The notes: a model not told the origin generated them from the letters alone. Shown: positions 44,796-53,894, numbered from the stretch's first letter. The stretch: 64,000 nucleotides of DNA from Allomuricauda sp. (GCF_002699205.1 NZ_PABT01000046.1:1-64000); one strand, 5' to 3'. Numbers and translations: made by a program.

Positions 44796-45733
44796 GATCG
44801 TTCCCTATATGGATTATCTTCATCTCCCGTTACCATTTGAACATAGCTCCGATAACGGCTTTCAGCTATCTTTCCATTTTCCAAAGCCTCTTTTATCGCA
44901 CACTTGGGTTCATCTAAATGGAGACAATTATTGAACTTACATTCCGATTTTAACGCAAAAAACTCTGGAAAATAATTACCAATCTCATGCTTGTCCATAT
45001 CCACAATACCAAATCCTTTTATTCCCGGGGTATCTATAATCCGAGCATCAAAAGAGAGGTCGTACATCTCCGCAAAGGTCGTAGTGTGCTGTCCTTGCAT
45101 GTGCTGTTCGGAAATCTCTGCGGTCTTCAACTGCATACCAGGTTCCAGGGCATTTACCAAAGTTGATTTTCCCACCCCGGAGTGTCCTGCAAACATACTT
45201 GTTTTGCCAAGCATCAATTCTTTTACCCCATCGATATTTTTACCTTGCTTGGCTTCAATTCCAATGCATTGATAACCTATTTTGGTATACAGGCCAATCA
45301 AATGGTCCACTTCCAATTTTTCCTCTTCGTTATATAGATCCATCTTATTAAACAGCAATACCACCGGAATTTCATAGGCCTCTGCAGTAACCAAAAACCG
45401 ATCGATAAAACTGGTAAAAGTGGGAGGGTTATTAAGTGTGACCAAGAGAAAAACTTGGTCAAGATTGGAAGCAATAATATGGGTCTGTTTGGAGAGCTTG
45501 ACCGATTTTCGGACAATGTAATTTTTGCGCTCACCTATTTCCGTGATCACACCTACCGTTTCATCCCCAATGGTTTCCAAATCAAAACGAACATGGTCCC
45601 CAACAGCTACCGGATTGGTGCTTTTTATTCCTTGTGTACGGAATTTTCCTTTAATACGGCATTCGTAAAATTCCCCTTCTTCGGATTTTACGGTATACCA
45701 GCTTCCTGTTGACTTATAAACAGTCCCGTTCAC
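44792..45733 (-). CDS. rsgA: ribosome small subunit-dependent GTPase
   Basis: RsgA (YjeQ) is the circularly permuted GTPase of late 30S assembly. The 313-residue protein has an OB fold N-terminus (GTVYKSTGSWYTVKSEEGEF), G4 NKMD before G1 GHSGVGKSTL, and G3 DTPGIKGFG. A C-terminal zinc knuckle (CKFNNCLHLDEPKCAIKEAL) follows. It is the first gene of an apparent rsgA-dtd-mazG-aroA-queA run. Confidence 0.95.
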   Translation of the reverse strand: MNGTVYKSTGSWYTVKSEEGEFYECRIKGKFRTQGIKSTNPVAVGDHVRFDLETIGDETVGVITEIGERKNYIVRKSVKLSKQTHIIASNLDQVFLLVTLNNPPTFTSFIDRFLVTAEAYEIPVVLLFNKMDLYNEEEKLEVDHLIGLYTKIGYQCIGIEAKQGKNIDGVKELMLGKTSMFAGHSGVGKSTLVNALEPGMQLKTAEISEQHMQGQHTTTFAEMYDLSFDARIIDTPGIKGFGIVDMDKHEIGNYFPEFFALKSECKFNNCLHLDEPKCAIKEALENGKIAESRYRSYVQMVTGDEDNPYRERS

Positions 45734-45786
45734 AATTTGTTCACTTTTTAATTACAAAGTAACAATATTCCATCCTTTCCGTCCTA

Positions 45787-45794
45787 TATCTTTG
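45787..45794 (+). promoter_or_regulatory. -7 box upstream of the 45,826 gene
   Basis: TATCTTTG matches TAnnTTTG and lies 32 bp before the start codon, in the divergent region with rsgA. Confidence 0.45.
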
Positions 45795-45825
45795 AAGACA
45801 GTTTTAACAATCATTAAAATTAATC

Positions 45826-46266
45826 ATGAAAAAAATCATTTTTATCGCAGTAATTGCCTTGGCAACTGCGTTCAGTGCAAACGCACAACAGTACAAGGTA
45901 ATCACTAGCGTGGAATCCATTGTGCCCAATGGCCTGGGAAGATCTAGAATCATCAATGCCATGGAGGACAAGGATTACAAGGAATTCACAAGTGTCCAAA
46001 CCGAAGATGACAATAGCCGTAACAAAGCAGATAGGAGTGAAATCCGTGTAAAGAACTTTGAAGAAACCAAACTATTGAACTTCTATAACCTTGGTGGAAT
46101 CCGTTTTCAGAACATTGCGGCCAACGATGCCATGATCACCTCCATGATCAATGATATGGTTTCCAATGGTTGGGAATTGGCCTTTGTTGTCAGTGGTGTG
46201 GAAAGTGAAGGTGGCAAAGGAGATGGACAGGGCATTTTTATTACCCGTTACATCTTTAGAAAATAG
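45826..46266 (+). CDS. secreted protein of unknown function
   Basis: The 146-residue protein has a typical signal peptide (KKIIFIAVIALATAFSANAQ, cleaved near AQQ) and a soluble body with KVITSVESIVPNGLGRSRII and a GWELAFVVSGVES strand before an RYIFRK end. I recognise no domain. It is a stand-alone gene with its own -7 box and terminator. Confidence 0.65.
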   Translation: MKKIIFIAVIALATAFSANAQQYKVITSVESIVPNGLGRSRIINAMEDKDYKEFTSVQTEDDNSRNKADRSEIRVKNFEETKLLNFYNLGGIRFQNIAANDAMITSMINDMVSNGWELAFVVSGVESEGGKGDGQGIFITRYIFRK

Positions 46267-46291
46267 AGAAGGGATAGCCCCTTTTTAAAAG

Positions 46292-46323
46292 AAAAAGCCC
46301 TTTGCGAAAACAAAGGGCTTTTT
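46292..46323. terminator. strong bidirectional terminator
   Basis: AAAAAGCCCTTTG and CAAAGGGCTTTTT make a perfect 13-bp stem around a 6-nt loop, with A- and T-runs so that both strands end. It separates two convergent genes (45826 gene and the DUF2807 gene). Confidence 0.9.
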
Positions 46324-46340
46324 CTATACATGGATTTTCA

Positions 46341-47015
46341 TTAATCCCTCATATGGACCTTTCCGCCCACAAATGTTTTTTTGCGAACAGTTTTAGGGTT
46401 TCCGTATACGTATACATCACCTCCTGCCCTAACATTAATGTCCACCACTTCGGATGCAAACACATCTGCTTCACCTCCAGCTGAAATTTTCACTTCTGTA
46501 GTGGCCGTTCTCAATTCCCTTCCTTCAAAAACACCCCCAGTGTTAAGGACCACAGATAGATTTTTGGCCAAACCCGAAGCTTCGATGATCCCTCCCGTTA
46601 CGGCTCGCATCTCCGCATAATCCACATCCATTCCAATATGGATCTTGGCGCCTTCTTGGGCTCGAAGCTCAATGTTGTTTTTTTGGACCATCTCGTTACA
46701 AGTGATCCTTGCACCTTCATTACCGTCGATTACATCCAAATTGGTGTAATAGACCTCGATCAGGGTATCTTCCCCTTGGAATTTTTTGTCCAATTGCATG
46801 CGAAGTTTCAGGACACCATTTTTGTTGACCCATTTGATGTCGTCGACATTCCAGCCTTTAATCAAGATCTTGTTCTCATCAGATTGGATCAAATTGACCT
46901 CGATCAAATCAAAAACCTTGATTTTATTGAATTCACCAACTTCAGCGTCAATGATTCGTTGTGAAAACATAACCAAGGGAAGTAAAAAAAGACTTAGCGT
47001 GTATATTTTTTTCAT
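46341..47015 (-). CDS. DUF2807 (GIN domain) exported protein
   Basis: The 224-residue protein has a signal peptide (IYTLSLFLLPLVMFSQRI) and a beta-helical GIN body with many short repeats: FDLIEVNLIQSDENKILIKG, LRAQEGAKIHIGMDVDY, SAGGEADVFASEVVDINVRA. This family is a cell-surface/adhesin-like domain common in Bacteroidota. It pairs as a paralogue with the protein at 55,037. Confidence 0.85.
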   Translation of the reverse strand: MKKIYTLSLFLLPLVMFSQRIIDAEVGEFNKIKVFDLIEVNLIQSDENKILIKGWNVDDIKWVNKNGVLKLRMQLDKKFQGEDTLIEVYYTNLDVIDGNEGARITCNEMVQKNNIELRAQEGAKIHIGMDVDYAEMRAVTGGIIEASGLAKNLSVVLNTGGVFEGRELRTATTEVKISAGGEADVFASEVVDINVRAGGDVYVYGNPKTVRKKTFVGGKVHMRD

Positions 47016-47152
47016 GATAGAGTGTTTTTACTCCAAAAAGATTATGGTTCCATGGTTTTGTTACACTTTGAAACAAAAAACTATTTATAACAACGGAGTT
47101 TTACCGAAGCTACAAATAGTTTTTTGGATTAAACCAATAAAAATCTTACTAT

Positions 47153-48235
47153 CTAGGCGTTGATTATTTTCTCTTGGTGGTTGATGGATTCTTGGTGAAT
47201 GGCCTTGAACATTTTCAAAACAAATTCTTCGCTTAATCCTCTTTGCTCACCCTCTAAGATCATATTGCCCAAAATAGCGTTCCAACGATTACTTTGAAGC
47301 ACGGCAACATTCTTTTGCTTTTTCAGTTTACCGATCCCATCGGAAACCTTCATCCTTTTGCCCAAAAGATCGATCAACTGATTGTCCAGGACATCGATCT
47401 GTGCTCTTAGGTTGGTCAAATTGTTCATATACTCAGCTTCTTCATCGGTTTCTTTTCTGATACGCAGATCTTTCATGATCTGAACCAAGGTTTTAGGGGT
47501 CACCTGCTGTGCGGCATCACTCCAAGCATTGTCCGGATCGTAATGTGTTTCTATCATCAGACCATCAAAGTTCAGATCCAATGCGGTTTGAGAAACATCA
47601 AAAACCATATCGCGCTTTCCTGTAATATGGCTTGGGTCGTTGATGATAGGCAAATCGGGGAACCTTGTTTGTAGTTCAATGGCCAATTGCCATTCCGGTA
47701 TATTACGGTATTTGGTTTTTTCGTAAGTGGAGAAACCTCTATGGATGACCCCTAATTTTTCAATATTGGCGGAGTGCAAACGTTCCACAGCTCCCAACCA
47801 CAACGAAAGGTCCGGGTTTACCGGATTTTTCACCAATACAATCTTATCGGTTCCTTCCAGGGCATCGGCAATTTCTTGAACGATAAATGGACTTACGGTA
47901 GATCGTGCCCCGATCCATAACAAATCAATATCATGCTCCAAGGCGAGGTCCACATGTGCCCTATTGGCGACTTCGGTAGCGGTTTTCAGCCCTGTTTCTT
48001 CTTTTACCTTTTGCAACCATTTTAATCCGATGGCCCCAACTCCTTCAAAATTACCCGGACGGGTTCTTGGTTTCCAGATACCTGCTCGGTAATAGCTAAC
48101 ATCGGTATCTTTTAGCTCATGCGCGATTTTTAGCACCTGCTCTTCGGTCTCGGCACTACAAGGCCCTGCTACGACCAACGGATGACCCAAGTTCATATCA
48201 TCCAACCATTTTCTCATTTCCTTTTTGTTTTCCAT
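47153..48235 (-). CDS. bifunctional DAHP synthase/chorismate mutase
   Basis: The 360-residue protein fuses a type I-beta DAHP synthase (about 1-265: VVAGPCSAETEEQVLKIA, GIWKPRTRPGNFEGVG, INDPSHITGKRDMV) to a C-terminal AroQ chorismate mutase (about 270-355: LRAQIDVLDNQLIDLLGKRM). It would control entry to and exit from the shikimate branch point. It is the last gene of the Phe/Tyr operon, 8 bp after tyrA, and is subject to the upstream attenuator. Confidence 0.95.
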   Translation of the reverse strand: MENKKEMRKWLDDMNLGHPLVVAGPCSAETEEQVLKIAHELKDTDVSYYRAGIWKPRTRPGNFEGVGAIGLKWLQKVKEETGLKTATEVANRAHVDLALEHDIDLLWIGARSTVSPFIVQEIADALEGTDKIVLVKNPVNPDLSLWLGAVERLHSANIEKLGVIHRGFSTYEKTKYRNIPEWQLAIELQTRFPDLPIINDPSHITGKRDMVFDVSQTALDLNFDGLMIETHYDPDNAWSDAAQQVTPKTLVQIMKDLRIRKETDEEAEYMNNLTNLRAQIDVLDNQLIDLLGKRMKVSDGIGKLKKQKNVAVLQSNRWNAILGNMILEGEQRGLSEEFVLKMFKAIHQESINHQEKIINA

Positions 48236-48243
48236 AATACGTT

Positions 48244-49104
48244 CTATTTTTTTGTAAGTGGTATTCCTTTTAATATTTGTTTTATTTTATTGGTATTACT
48301 CATTTCTTGGTGGACATTTTCAAAATCATTGTCCAAAATCAATTGTTTAAATCTGGTAAGGTTCTGAATGTACTCTTCCAGGGTTTCCACAACATTATCT
48401 TTATTCTGCTCAAAAATTGGGGTCCACATATCGGGTGAACTTTTTGCCAAGCGAACGGTACTTTCAAACCCACTCCCCGCCATGTCAAAAATATCACGCT
48501 CATTTTTTTCTTTCTCAATAACCGTTTTTCCCAACATAAAAGAGCTGATGTGTGATAAATGGGATACATAGGCTATGTGCTTATCATGTGCTTTGGGGTT
48601 CATGTACCGGATTCGCATCCCTATATCCTGAAAAATGGACAAAGCTCTTTCCTGCAGTTTGAAAGCTGTTTTTTCTACTTCGCAAATAATCATGGTCTTG
48701 CCTGTGTACAAACCTTCGAATGCCGCTGTAGGTCCCGAAAACTCGGTACCAGCAATGGGATGGCAAGCCATAAAGTTTCTTCGTTTAGGATGATTTTCAA
48801 CCTGCTCGCAGATCAACCGTTTGGTGGAACCTGCATCCATTACCACGGTTTCATCACCCACGGCATCCAAAATCTTTGGCAATTCACTTACCAGAACGTT
48901 TACGGGGATACCCACAAAGACCATATCAGCGGTCTCCAAATCCGAGTACCCTCCCTTTTTATCGATGACATTGATTTCCATGGCTTTATCCAGATGGGAC
49001 TCGTTTTTGTCCACACCAATGATTTCCGATTCAGGGTGCAGCTTTTTCACATCCTTGGCAAAGGAACCGCCTATCAACCCAACTCCTATGATGACTACCT
49101 TCAT
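48244..49104 (-). CDS. tyrA: prephenate dehydrogenase
   Basis: TyrA oxidises prephenate to 4-hydroxyphenylpyruvate. The 286-residue protein has the NAD loop GVGLIGGSFAKDV at residues 6-18, MDAGSTKRLICEQ, and HPIAGTEFSGP, as in the family. No regulatory ACT domain is present. It sits 3 bp after the aminotransferase gene. Confidence 0.94.
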   Translation of the reverse strand: MKVVIIGVGLIGGSFAKDVKKLHPESEIIGVDKNESHLDKAMEINVIDKKGGYSDLETADMVFVGIPVNVLVSELPKILDAVGDETVVMDAGSTKRLICEQVENHPKRRNFMACHPIAGTEFSGPTAAFEGLYTGKTMIICEVEKTAFKLQERALSIFQDIGMRIRYMNPKAHDKHIAYVSHLSHISSFMLGKTVIEKEKNERDIFDMAGSGFESTVRLAKSSPDMWTPIFEQNKDNVVETLEEYIQNLTRFKQLILDNDFENVHQEMSNTNKIKQILKGIPLTKK

Positions 49105-49107
49105 AAT

Positions 49108-50250
49108 CTAAAATCTTTCAATGGCTTCTTTGATTTTTTCTTCTTTCACGCAAAGGGAAAAACGGATATATCCTTCGCCATTACTGCCAAATATGGTGCC
49201 TGGCGCAATAAAAATATCTTTATCGTACAATACATCATCAATAAATTGTTCCGATGGTGCCGCCCCTTTGGGAAGTTTGCTCCAAACAAACATACCAACG
49301 GCATTTTTGTCATAAGTGCACCCCAATTTCTCCACCAACTGGAACATCAATGCTCTTCTTTGGGTGTAGACCTTGTCCAATGCTTCAAACCAATCCGGGC
49401 CACTGTTCAATGCGGCAATGGCCCCTTTTTGTATACCGTAGAACATTCCAGAGTCCATATTGCTCTTCACTTTCAACACTGCATTGATATGTTCCGTATT
49501 TCCAAGTACCATTCCTACACGCCATCCGGCCATATTGAACGTTTTGCTCAAACTGTTGAGTTCCAAGGTGCAGTCCTTCGCGCCTTCTATGGACAAAATA
49601 CTAGTCGGGTTGCTGGAAAGCACAAAACTATAGGGATTGTCATTGACCAAGAGAATGTTGTTCTCTTTTGCGAATTCCACCAACGAGGTAAGCTGCTCTT
49701 CAGTTGCCGTTGCACCTGTCGGCATATGGGGGTAACTGACCCACATTAACTTCACCTTTGACAAATCCTTTTGGGAAAGTTCCTTCAAATCTGGGAACCA
49801 ACCGTTCTCTGCCTTCAAATCGTAGTTGACTATTTTTCCGCCCACCAAATTGGTTACCGAAGCATAGGTTGGATACCCAGGATTGGGCAACAAGACCTCA
49901 TCTCCTTCATTTAAAAAAGCCATACTGATGTGCATAATTCCTTCCTTGGATCCCATTAAGGGTAAAACTTCGGAGTCTGGACTTACCGACACATTGAATT
50001 TTTGCCCATAGAAATCTGCAATTGCCTCTCTTAACTGTGGCAATCCTTGGTAACTTTGGTATTGATGCGCACCGGCCTCGGTAACGGAATCCCGTAAAGT
50101 TTCCAAAACTAGGGGCGAAGGCGCCAAATCCGGGCTTCCGATTCCCATATTTATAATTGGTTTGCCTTGGGCAATCAACCCTCTTACCTCTCTTAGCTTT
50201 TTAGAGAAATAATATTCCTGTACGCTATTTAGCCTATCTGCTGTTTCCAT
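49108..50250 (-). CDS. PLP-dependent aminotransferase (aromatic amino acid type)
   Basis: The 380-residue fold type I aminotransferase has the PLP Lys in SLSKTFNMAGWRVG and ends with the Arg of the RFSLC motif. The highly conserved NPTG loop reads HMPTGA, with Met in place of the usual Asn. Its position between pheA and tyrA indicates it transaminates phenylpyruvate and 4-hydroxyphenylpyruvate. Reading overlaps pheA by one base. Alternatively it could be a diaminopimelate-type aminotransferase, which belongs to the same subgroup. Confidence 0.9.
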   Translation of the reverse strand: METADRLNSVQEYYFSKKLREVRGLIAQGKPIINMGIGSPDLAPSPLVLETLRDSVTEAGAHQYQSYQGLPQLREAIADFYGQKFNVSVSPDSEVLPLMGSKEGIMHISMAFLNEGDEVLLPNPGYPTYASVTNLVGGKIVNYDLKAENGWFPDLKELSQKDLSKVKLMWVSYPHMPTGATATEEQLTSLVEFAKENNILLVNDNPYSFVLSSNPTSILSIEGAKDCTLELNSLSKTFNMAGWRVGMVLGNTEHINAVLKVKSNMDSGMFYGIQKGAIAALNSGPDWFEALDKVYTQRRALMFQLVEKLGCTYDKNAVGMFVWSKLPKGAAPSEQFIDDVLYDKDIFIAPGTIFGSNGEGYIRFSLCVKEEKIKEAIERF

Positions 50251-51077
50251 TACAACAATGCGTTTTTATATTCACCCAAAACCCTGAAATCTTCCGCCAT
50301 GATCTCCAGCAAAGATTTTGCTTTGGCAAATTGCTCATATTTATCAAAAGTGACATCCACAAAAAAGGCATATTTCCATGGGGTCTCGATTACTGGCAGC
50401 GACTGAATCTTGGTAAGATTCATATTGCAATCACTCATAACGTTCAAGACCGTGGCCAGACTTCCTCTTTTATGATCGGTAATAAACCTCAAAGATGCCT
50501 TGTCAATTTCTTCTTTTGGCAACTCCTTATTTTGTTTTTTAAGGATGATAAATCGGGTTGAATTGTTCACAATGGTCTGAATGTTATCAGCAATAATATC
50601 CAATCCGTACAATTCTGCAGCCATTTTGGGAGCAATTGCAGCAATATTAGTTAACTGACATTCTTTTATTCTTTTTGCAGTTTCTGCAGTATCCACACTT
50701 TCAACAAGTTTGATGTGAGAATGGGCCTTAAAAAACTCTTTGCACTGCAACAAAGCCATTGGGTGTGAATGCACCTCCTCAATATCATCAAAGGTTGTTC
50801 CCTTCAATACCATAAGGTTATGGTGAATGTTCAGATAATGCTCACCTATAACATGCATGTTATTGTGATATACCAAATTGTAATTGGGGATAATGGAACC
50901 TGCAATGGAATTTTCTATGGCCATAATGCCCTTGTCTGCAGCACCCGAAAGCAGGTTGTCCACAACCGCATCAAAAGAACTGCATTCCAACAACTCAATA
51001 TTATCTCCAAAAAAATCCTTGGCCACCTGGTGGTGGTTGGATCCTTTAATTCCTTGTATGGCGACTTTTAATTTCAT
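50250..51077 (-). CDS. pheA: prephenate dehydratase
   Basis: PheA converts prephenate to phenylpyruvate. The 275-residue protein has a periplasmic-binding-like catalytic part with the conserved TRF motif (NSTRFIIL) and a C-terminal ACT domain (DHKRGSLATVLNVMSDCNMN) for feedback by Phe. There is no chorismate mutase domain on this protein; that activity is at the other end of the operon. The start lies only a few bases after a terminator hairpin, so expression is controlled by attenuation. Confidence 0.93.
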   Translation of the reverse strand: MKLKVAIQGIKGSNHHQVAKDFFGDNIELLECSSFDAVVDNLLSGAADKGIMAIENSIAGSIIPNYNLVYHNNMHVIGEHYLNIHHNLMVLKGTTFDDIEEVHSHPMALLQCKEFFKAHSHIKLVESVDTAETAKRIKECQLTNIAAIAPKMAAELYGLDIIADNIQTIVNNSTRFIILKKQNKELPKEEIDKASLRFITDHKRGSLATVLNVMSDCNMNLTKIQSLPVIETPWKYAFFVDVTFDKYEQFAKAKSLLEIMAEDFRVLGEYKNALL

Positions 51078-51080
51078 TGC

Positions 51081-51111
51081 AAAAAAAAAGCCCCGATTGT
51101 ATCGGGACTTT
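51081..51111 (-). terminator. attenuator terminator in front of pheA
   Basis: Read on the minus strand, AAAGTCCCGAT and ATCGGGGCTTT form an 11-bp stem (one G-U pair) around a three-base loop, followed by a run of nine T (including the last three of the stem). It ends four bases before the pheA ATG. The CCCGAT side is also complementary to a segment at the end of the leader peptide (see 51145-51151). Confidence 0.85.
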
Positions 51112-51137
51112 ATAAATTGGTTATACTTTAAACGTAT

Positions 51138-51209
51138 CTACAACAGTCCCGCTCCTCTTTGAAAAAAGAAGTAAAAATAAAAACGGGTCCAGAAATACGT
51201 GTTTGTCAT
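51138..51209 (-). CDS. Phe/Tyr-rich leader peptide of the pheA operon
   Basis: A 23-residue frame starts with ATG at 51209 and stops with TAG at 51138, 60 bp before pheA. Its core, TYFWTRFYFYFFFQRG, has six Phe and three Tyr, plus one Trp, within residues 5-16. Such density of the operon's own end products is the hallmark of leader peptides in ribosome-mediated attenuation (pheL-like). The seven bases CGGGACT at 51145-51151, close to the stop codon, can pair with AGTCCCG of the terminator 5' arm (51103-51109), giving an antiterminator. Confidence 0.85.
   Translation of the reverse strand: MTNTYFWTRFYFYFFFQRGAGLL
51145..51151 (-). promoter_or_regulatory. antiterminator segment in the pheA leader
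   Basis: CGGGACT on the minus strand is exactly complementary to AGTCCCG in the terminator 5' arm. A ribosome stalled at the Phe/Tyr codons leaves it free to pair and so blocks the terminator. A ribosome that reaches the stop codon covers it and lets the terminator form. Confidence 0.75.
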
Positions 51210-51424
51210 CTCTTTGTTAATTGTCGGCTAATTTAGCTATTCAATTGGAAACATACATAAATTCTCATATTTTTTTTGATATTTTTCCAAAAACACATTT
51301 TCACTGCATATTATATTACAGAAACACCTCATTTTTAAGAATTCTTACCCAAGTGATGATTTTGTAATATCCAAATTACCCAATCCCAGTTTTTAAAACC
51401 CAAGGATTAAAAAATCTAAAAGTG

Positions 51425-51432
51425 TATTTTTG
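51425..51432 (+). promoter_or_regulatory. -7 box of gldA
   Basis: TATTTTTG matches TAnnTTTG and lies 22 bp before the gldA start. The -33 TTG is not clear. Confidence 0.4.
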
Positions 51433-51453
51433 ATATAAACAAATCATTCTTTA

Positions 51454-52347
51454 ATGTCCATCACCGTACAGAACATCACCAAAACCTTTGGTTCGCAAAA
51501 AGCACTCGACAATGTCTCCTTTACCATTGACAAGGGTGAAGTTGTAGGTTTTTTAGGCCCGAATGGAGCTGGCAAGTCCACTATGATGCGTGTTCTCACC
51601 ACCTATTACAAAGCGGATAGCGGCGAGGCTTCGGTCAATGGGTTCGATGTTTTGGATGCCGCAAAAGATGTTCAAAAAAGTATTGGATATTTGCCCGAGC
51701 ACAATCCTTTGTACCTGGAAATGTATGTAAGGGAATACCTGGCATTCAACGCAGACGTTTACAGGGTTGACAAATCCAAAATCTACGATGTTATTGAACA
51801 AACAGGCCTGTCCCCCGAATCCCATAAAAAAATAGGCCAGTTATCCAAAGGATACCGTCAGAGGGTCGGCCTTGCCGCCGCCCTGTTGCACGACCCAGAG
51901 GTTCTGATCTTGGACGAGCCCACCACGGGGTTGGACCCCAACCAACTCATCGAGATTCGAAAACTGATCCGTGAAATCGGAAAGGAAAAGACCATATTGC
52001 TTTCCACACACATTATGAAAGAAGTGGAAGCCGTTTGCGATCGTGTGATCATCATCAACAAAGGACGATTGGTGGCCGACAAGAAATTGGAAGAGCTACG
52101 TGAAGCGGAGGAACAGATTATTGAAGTGGAATTTGATTATCGGGTGGAAGAACAATTATTGCATCAACTGCCAAATGTTTCAAAAGTAAAAAATACAGGA
52201 GGTTTTGTTTACGAACTCACTTTTAGCACCTCCAAGGACATGCGTCCTGCCGTGTTCGATTTTGCCCACGACAACCGATTAAAGACACTCCAGCTGAGTA
52301 GAAAGAACAAAAACCTGGAAAGTCTTTTCACAGAACTCACTTCATAA
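51454..52347 (+). CDS. gldA: gliding motility ABC transporter ATP-binding protein GldA
   Basis: GldA is the ATPase of the GldAFG transporter needed for gliding in Flavobacteria. The 297-residue protein has Walker A GPNGAGKST (about 34-42), Q-loop GYLPEHNPLY, a signature motif LSKGYRQRVGLA, Walker B VLILDEPTTGLD and the H-loop STH. Permease genes gldF/gldG are not adjacent, as is usual in the family. The next gene on the same strand is a decarboxylase. Confidence 0.93.
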   Translation: MSITVQNITKTFGSQKALDNVSFTIDKGEVVGFLGPNGAGKSTMMRVLTTYYKADSGEASVNGFDVLDAAKDVQKSIGYLPEHNPLYLEMYVREYLAFNADVYRVDKSKIYDVIEQTGLSPESHKKIGQLSKGYRQRVGLAAALLHDPEVLILDEPTTGLDPNQLIEIRKLIREIGKEKTILLSTHIMKEVEAVCDRVIIINKGRLVADKKLEELREAEEQIIEVEFDYRVEEQLLHQLPNVSKVKNTGGFVYELTFSTSKDMRPAVFDFAHDNRLKTLQLSRKNKNLESLFTELTS

Positions 52348-52412
52348 CCTTATTTCCCCATTTTGAATTGACGCGGCTCCAAAATCGGACAAAAAAACCG
52401 TTGAAAATATGG

Positions 52413-52420
52413 TATTTTTG
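52413..52420 (+). promoter_or_regulatory. -7 box of the PLP decarboxylase gene
   Basis: TATTTTTG, matching TAnnTTTG, is placed 23 bp before the ATG at 52443. This supports that ATG over the upstream in-frame start at 52368. Confidence 0.45.
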
Positions 52421-52442
52421 TGGTTCAGAACAAAACGGACTT

Positions 52443-53894
52443 ATGAAGAAGAACAAGGCCAGATTGGAACTTTCCAAAGAAGAAATGAAAAACTATGGGT
52501 ATCAAATTGTTGATGCCATTGTGGAACACCACGCTACCCAACACGAAAAATTACCCGTTGCCGTTGGGTCAAGGGAAGAAATGGAATCCTTGTTTTTGGA
52601 GGAAGCCCCCGAACAAGGTTCAGACCCATCCCAAGTACTCCAATTTGTTCTGGAAAAAGTAATGACCAATAGTGCCAATATGGCCCATCCAAAGTCATTT
52701 TCCTTTGTTCCGGGACCCAGCAACTATGTCAGTGTTATGGCGGATGCGCTCGCGACTGGCTACAATATCTTTTCTGGGGGATGGGCTGCCAGTCCGGCTG
52801 CTGCCGAATTGGAAATTGTAACCATTCAATGGTTGTTGAAAATTTTCGGTTTTCCAAAGAAAAAAGGTGGAGGTATTTTTACCAGCGGAGGATCCATGGC
52901 CAACCTTACAGCTGTAGTTACAGCACGTAGGGTCAAGTGTGGCGCTGATTTTTCCAAAGCCGTTATTTATCTTTCGGACCAGGCCCACTCATCCAACATT
53001 AAGGCGATTCGGGTCTTGGGGTTCAAAAAAGAACAAATCAGAATTATACCGACCGACAACGAATTTAAATTTGCGGTCAATAAGTTGAAAAACTGTATTG
53101 CCAAGGATAGATTGGAGGGGCTCCATCCATTTTGTTTGATAGCCACGGCCGGGACGACCAATACAGGGACTGTTGACCCATTGGTGGAATTGGGAGACAT
53201 TTGTAAAAAAGAAGACATTTGGTTCCATATTGATGGTGCCTACGGAGGGGCTGCCATTCTATCCAAAAAAGGCAAAAAAGCCATGAAGGGCATTGAAAAA
53301 GCGGATTCATTGACGGTGGATCCGCATAAATGGTTTTTCCAACCTTATGAAATGGGTTGCCTATTGGTAAGGAACCACAAAAACCTCAGCAATACTTTTA
53401 CCGAAAAACCTGAATATTTGAGAGATATCGAAGGAAACACCTCCGAAATCAATTTTTACGATCACGGCATACAGTTGACCCGTAGATTCAGGGCCCTTAA
53501 ATTCTATATGTCGCTCAAGACTTTTGGGTTGAAAGAGTTTCGCGATGCCATTACCTATAATATTGATTTGGCGGAAGAAGTTGAAACGCTGCTCCGGGGA
53601 AGCAAAAGTTGGGAAGTAGTTTTTCCTGCAACCTTGGCGGTCATCAACTTTAGGTATAACCCTATCAATAAGAAATACTCGGAACAGGAATTGGATAAGA
53701 TCAACCAGTACATTTCTGAAAAAGTGGTGGAATCCCGCAAAGCATTGTTGGTCACCACAATTTTGAACGGACAAATTGTACTGCGTATGTGCTTGATCAA
53801 CCCAAGGACTACCATGAAGGATGTGACGGATACACTTGACCTGTGTAAAAAGTACGCGTTGGAAATAGAGTCGGAATTGGCCGTTAAAGTTTAG
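52443..53894 (+). CDS. PLP-dependent group II decarboxylase
   Basis: The 483-residue protein belongs to the aromatic-L-amino-acid/glutamate decarboxylase family. It shows FTSGGSMANLTAVVTAR, HIDGAYGGAA, and the PLP Lys in VDPHKWFFQP. Substrate is not decided by the sequence. I use the ATG at 52443. Its stop codon overlaps by three bases (tail to tail) with that of the convergent beta-lactamase gene. Confidence 0.9.
   Translation: MKKNKARLELSKEEMKNYGYQIVDAIVEHHATQHEKLPVAVGSREEMESLFLEEAPEQGSDPSQVLQFVLEKVMTNSANMAHPKSFSFVPGPSNYVSVMADALATGYNIFSGGWAASPAAAELEIVTIQWLLKIFGFPKKKGGGIFTSGGSMANLTAVVTARRVKCGADFSKAVIYLSDQAHSSNIKAIRVLGFKKEQIRIIPTDNEFKFAVNKLKNCIAKDRLEGLHPFCLIATAGTTNTGTVDPLVELGDICKKEDIWFHIDGAYGGAAILSKKGKKAMKGIEKADSLTVDPHKWFFQPYEMGCLLVRNHKNLSNTFTEKPEYLRDIEGNTSEINFYDHGIQLTRRFRALKFYMSLKTFGLKEFRDAITYNIDLAEEVETLLRGSKSWEVVFPATLAVINFRYNPINKKYSEQELDKINQYISEKVVESRKALLVTTILNGQIVLRMCLINPRTTMKDVTDTLDLCKKYALEIESELAVKV

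Noticed and set aside
48559..49749. 396-codon plus-strand frame
   Set aside because: It is a long antisense shadow of tyrA and the aminotransferase gene, which have clear family motifs on the minus strand.
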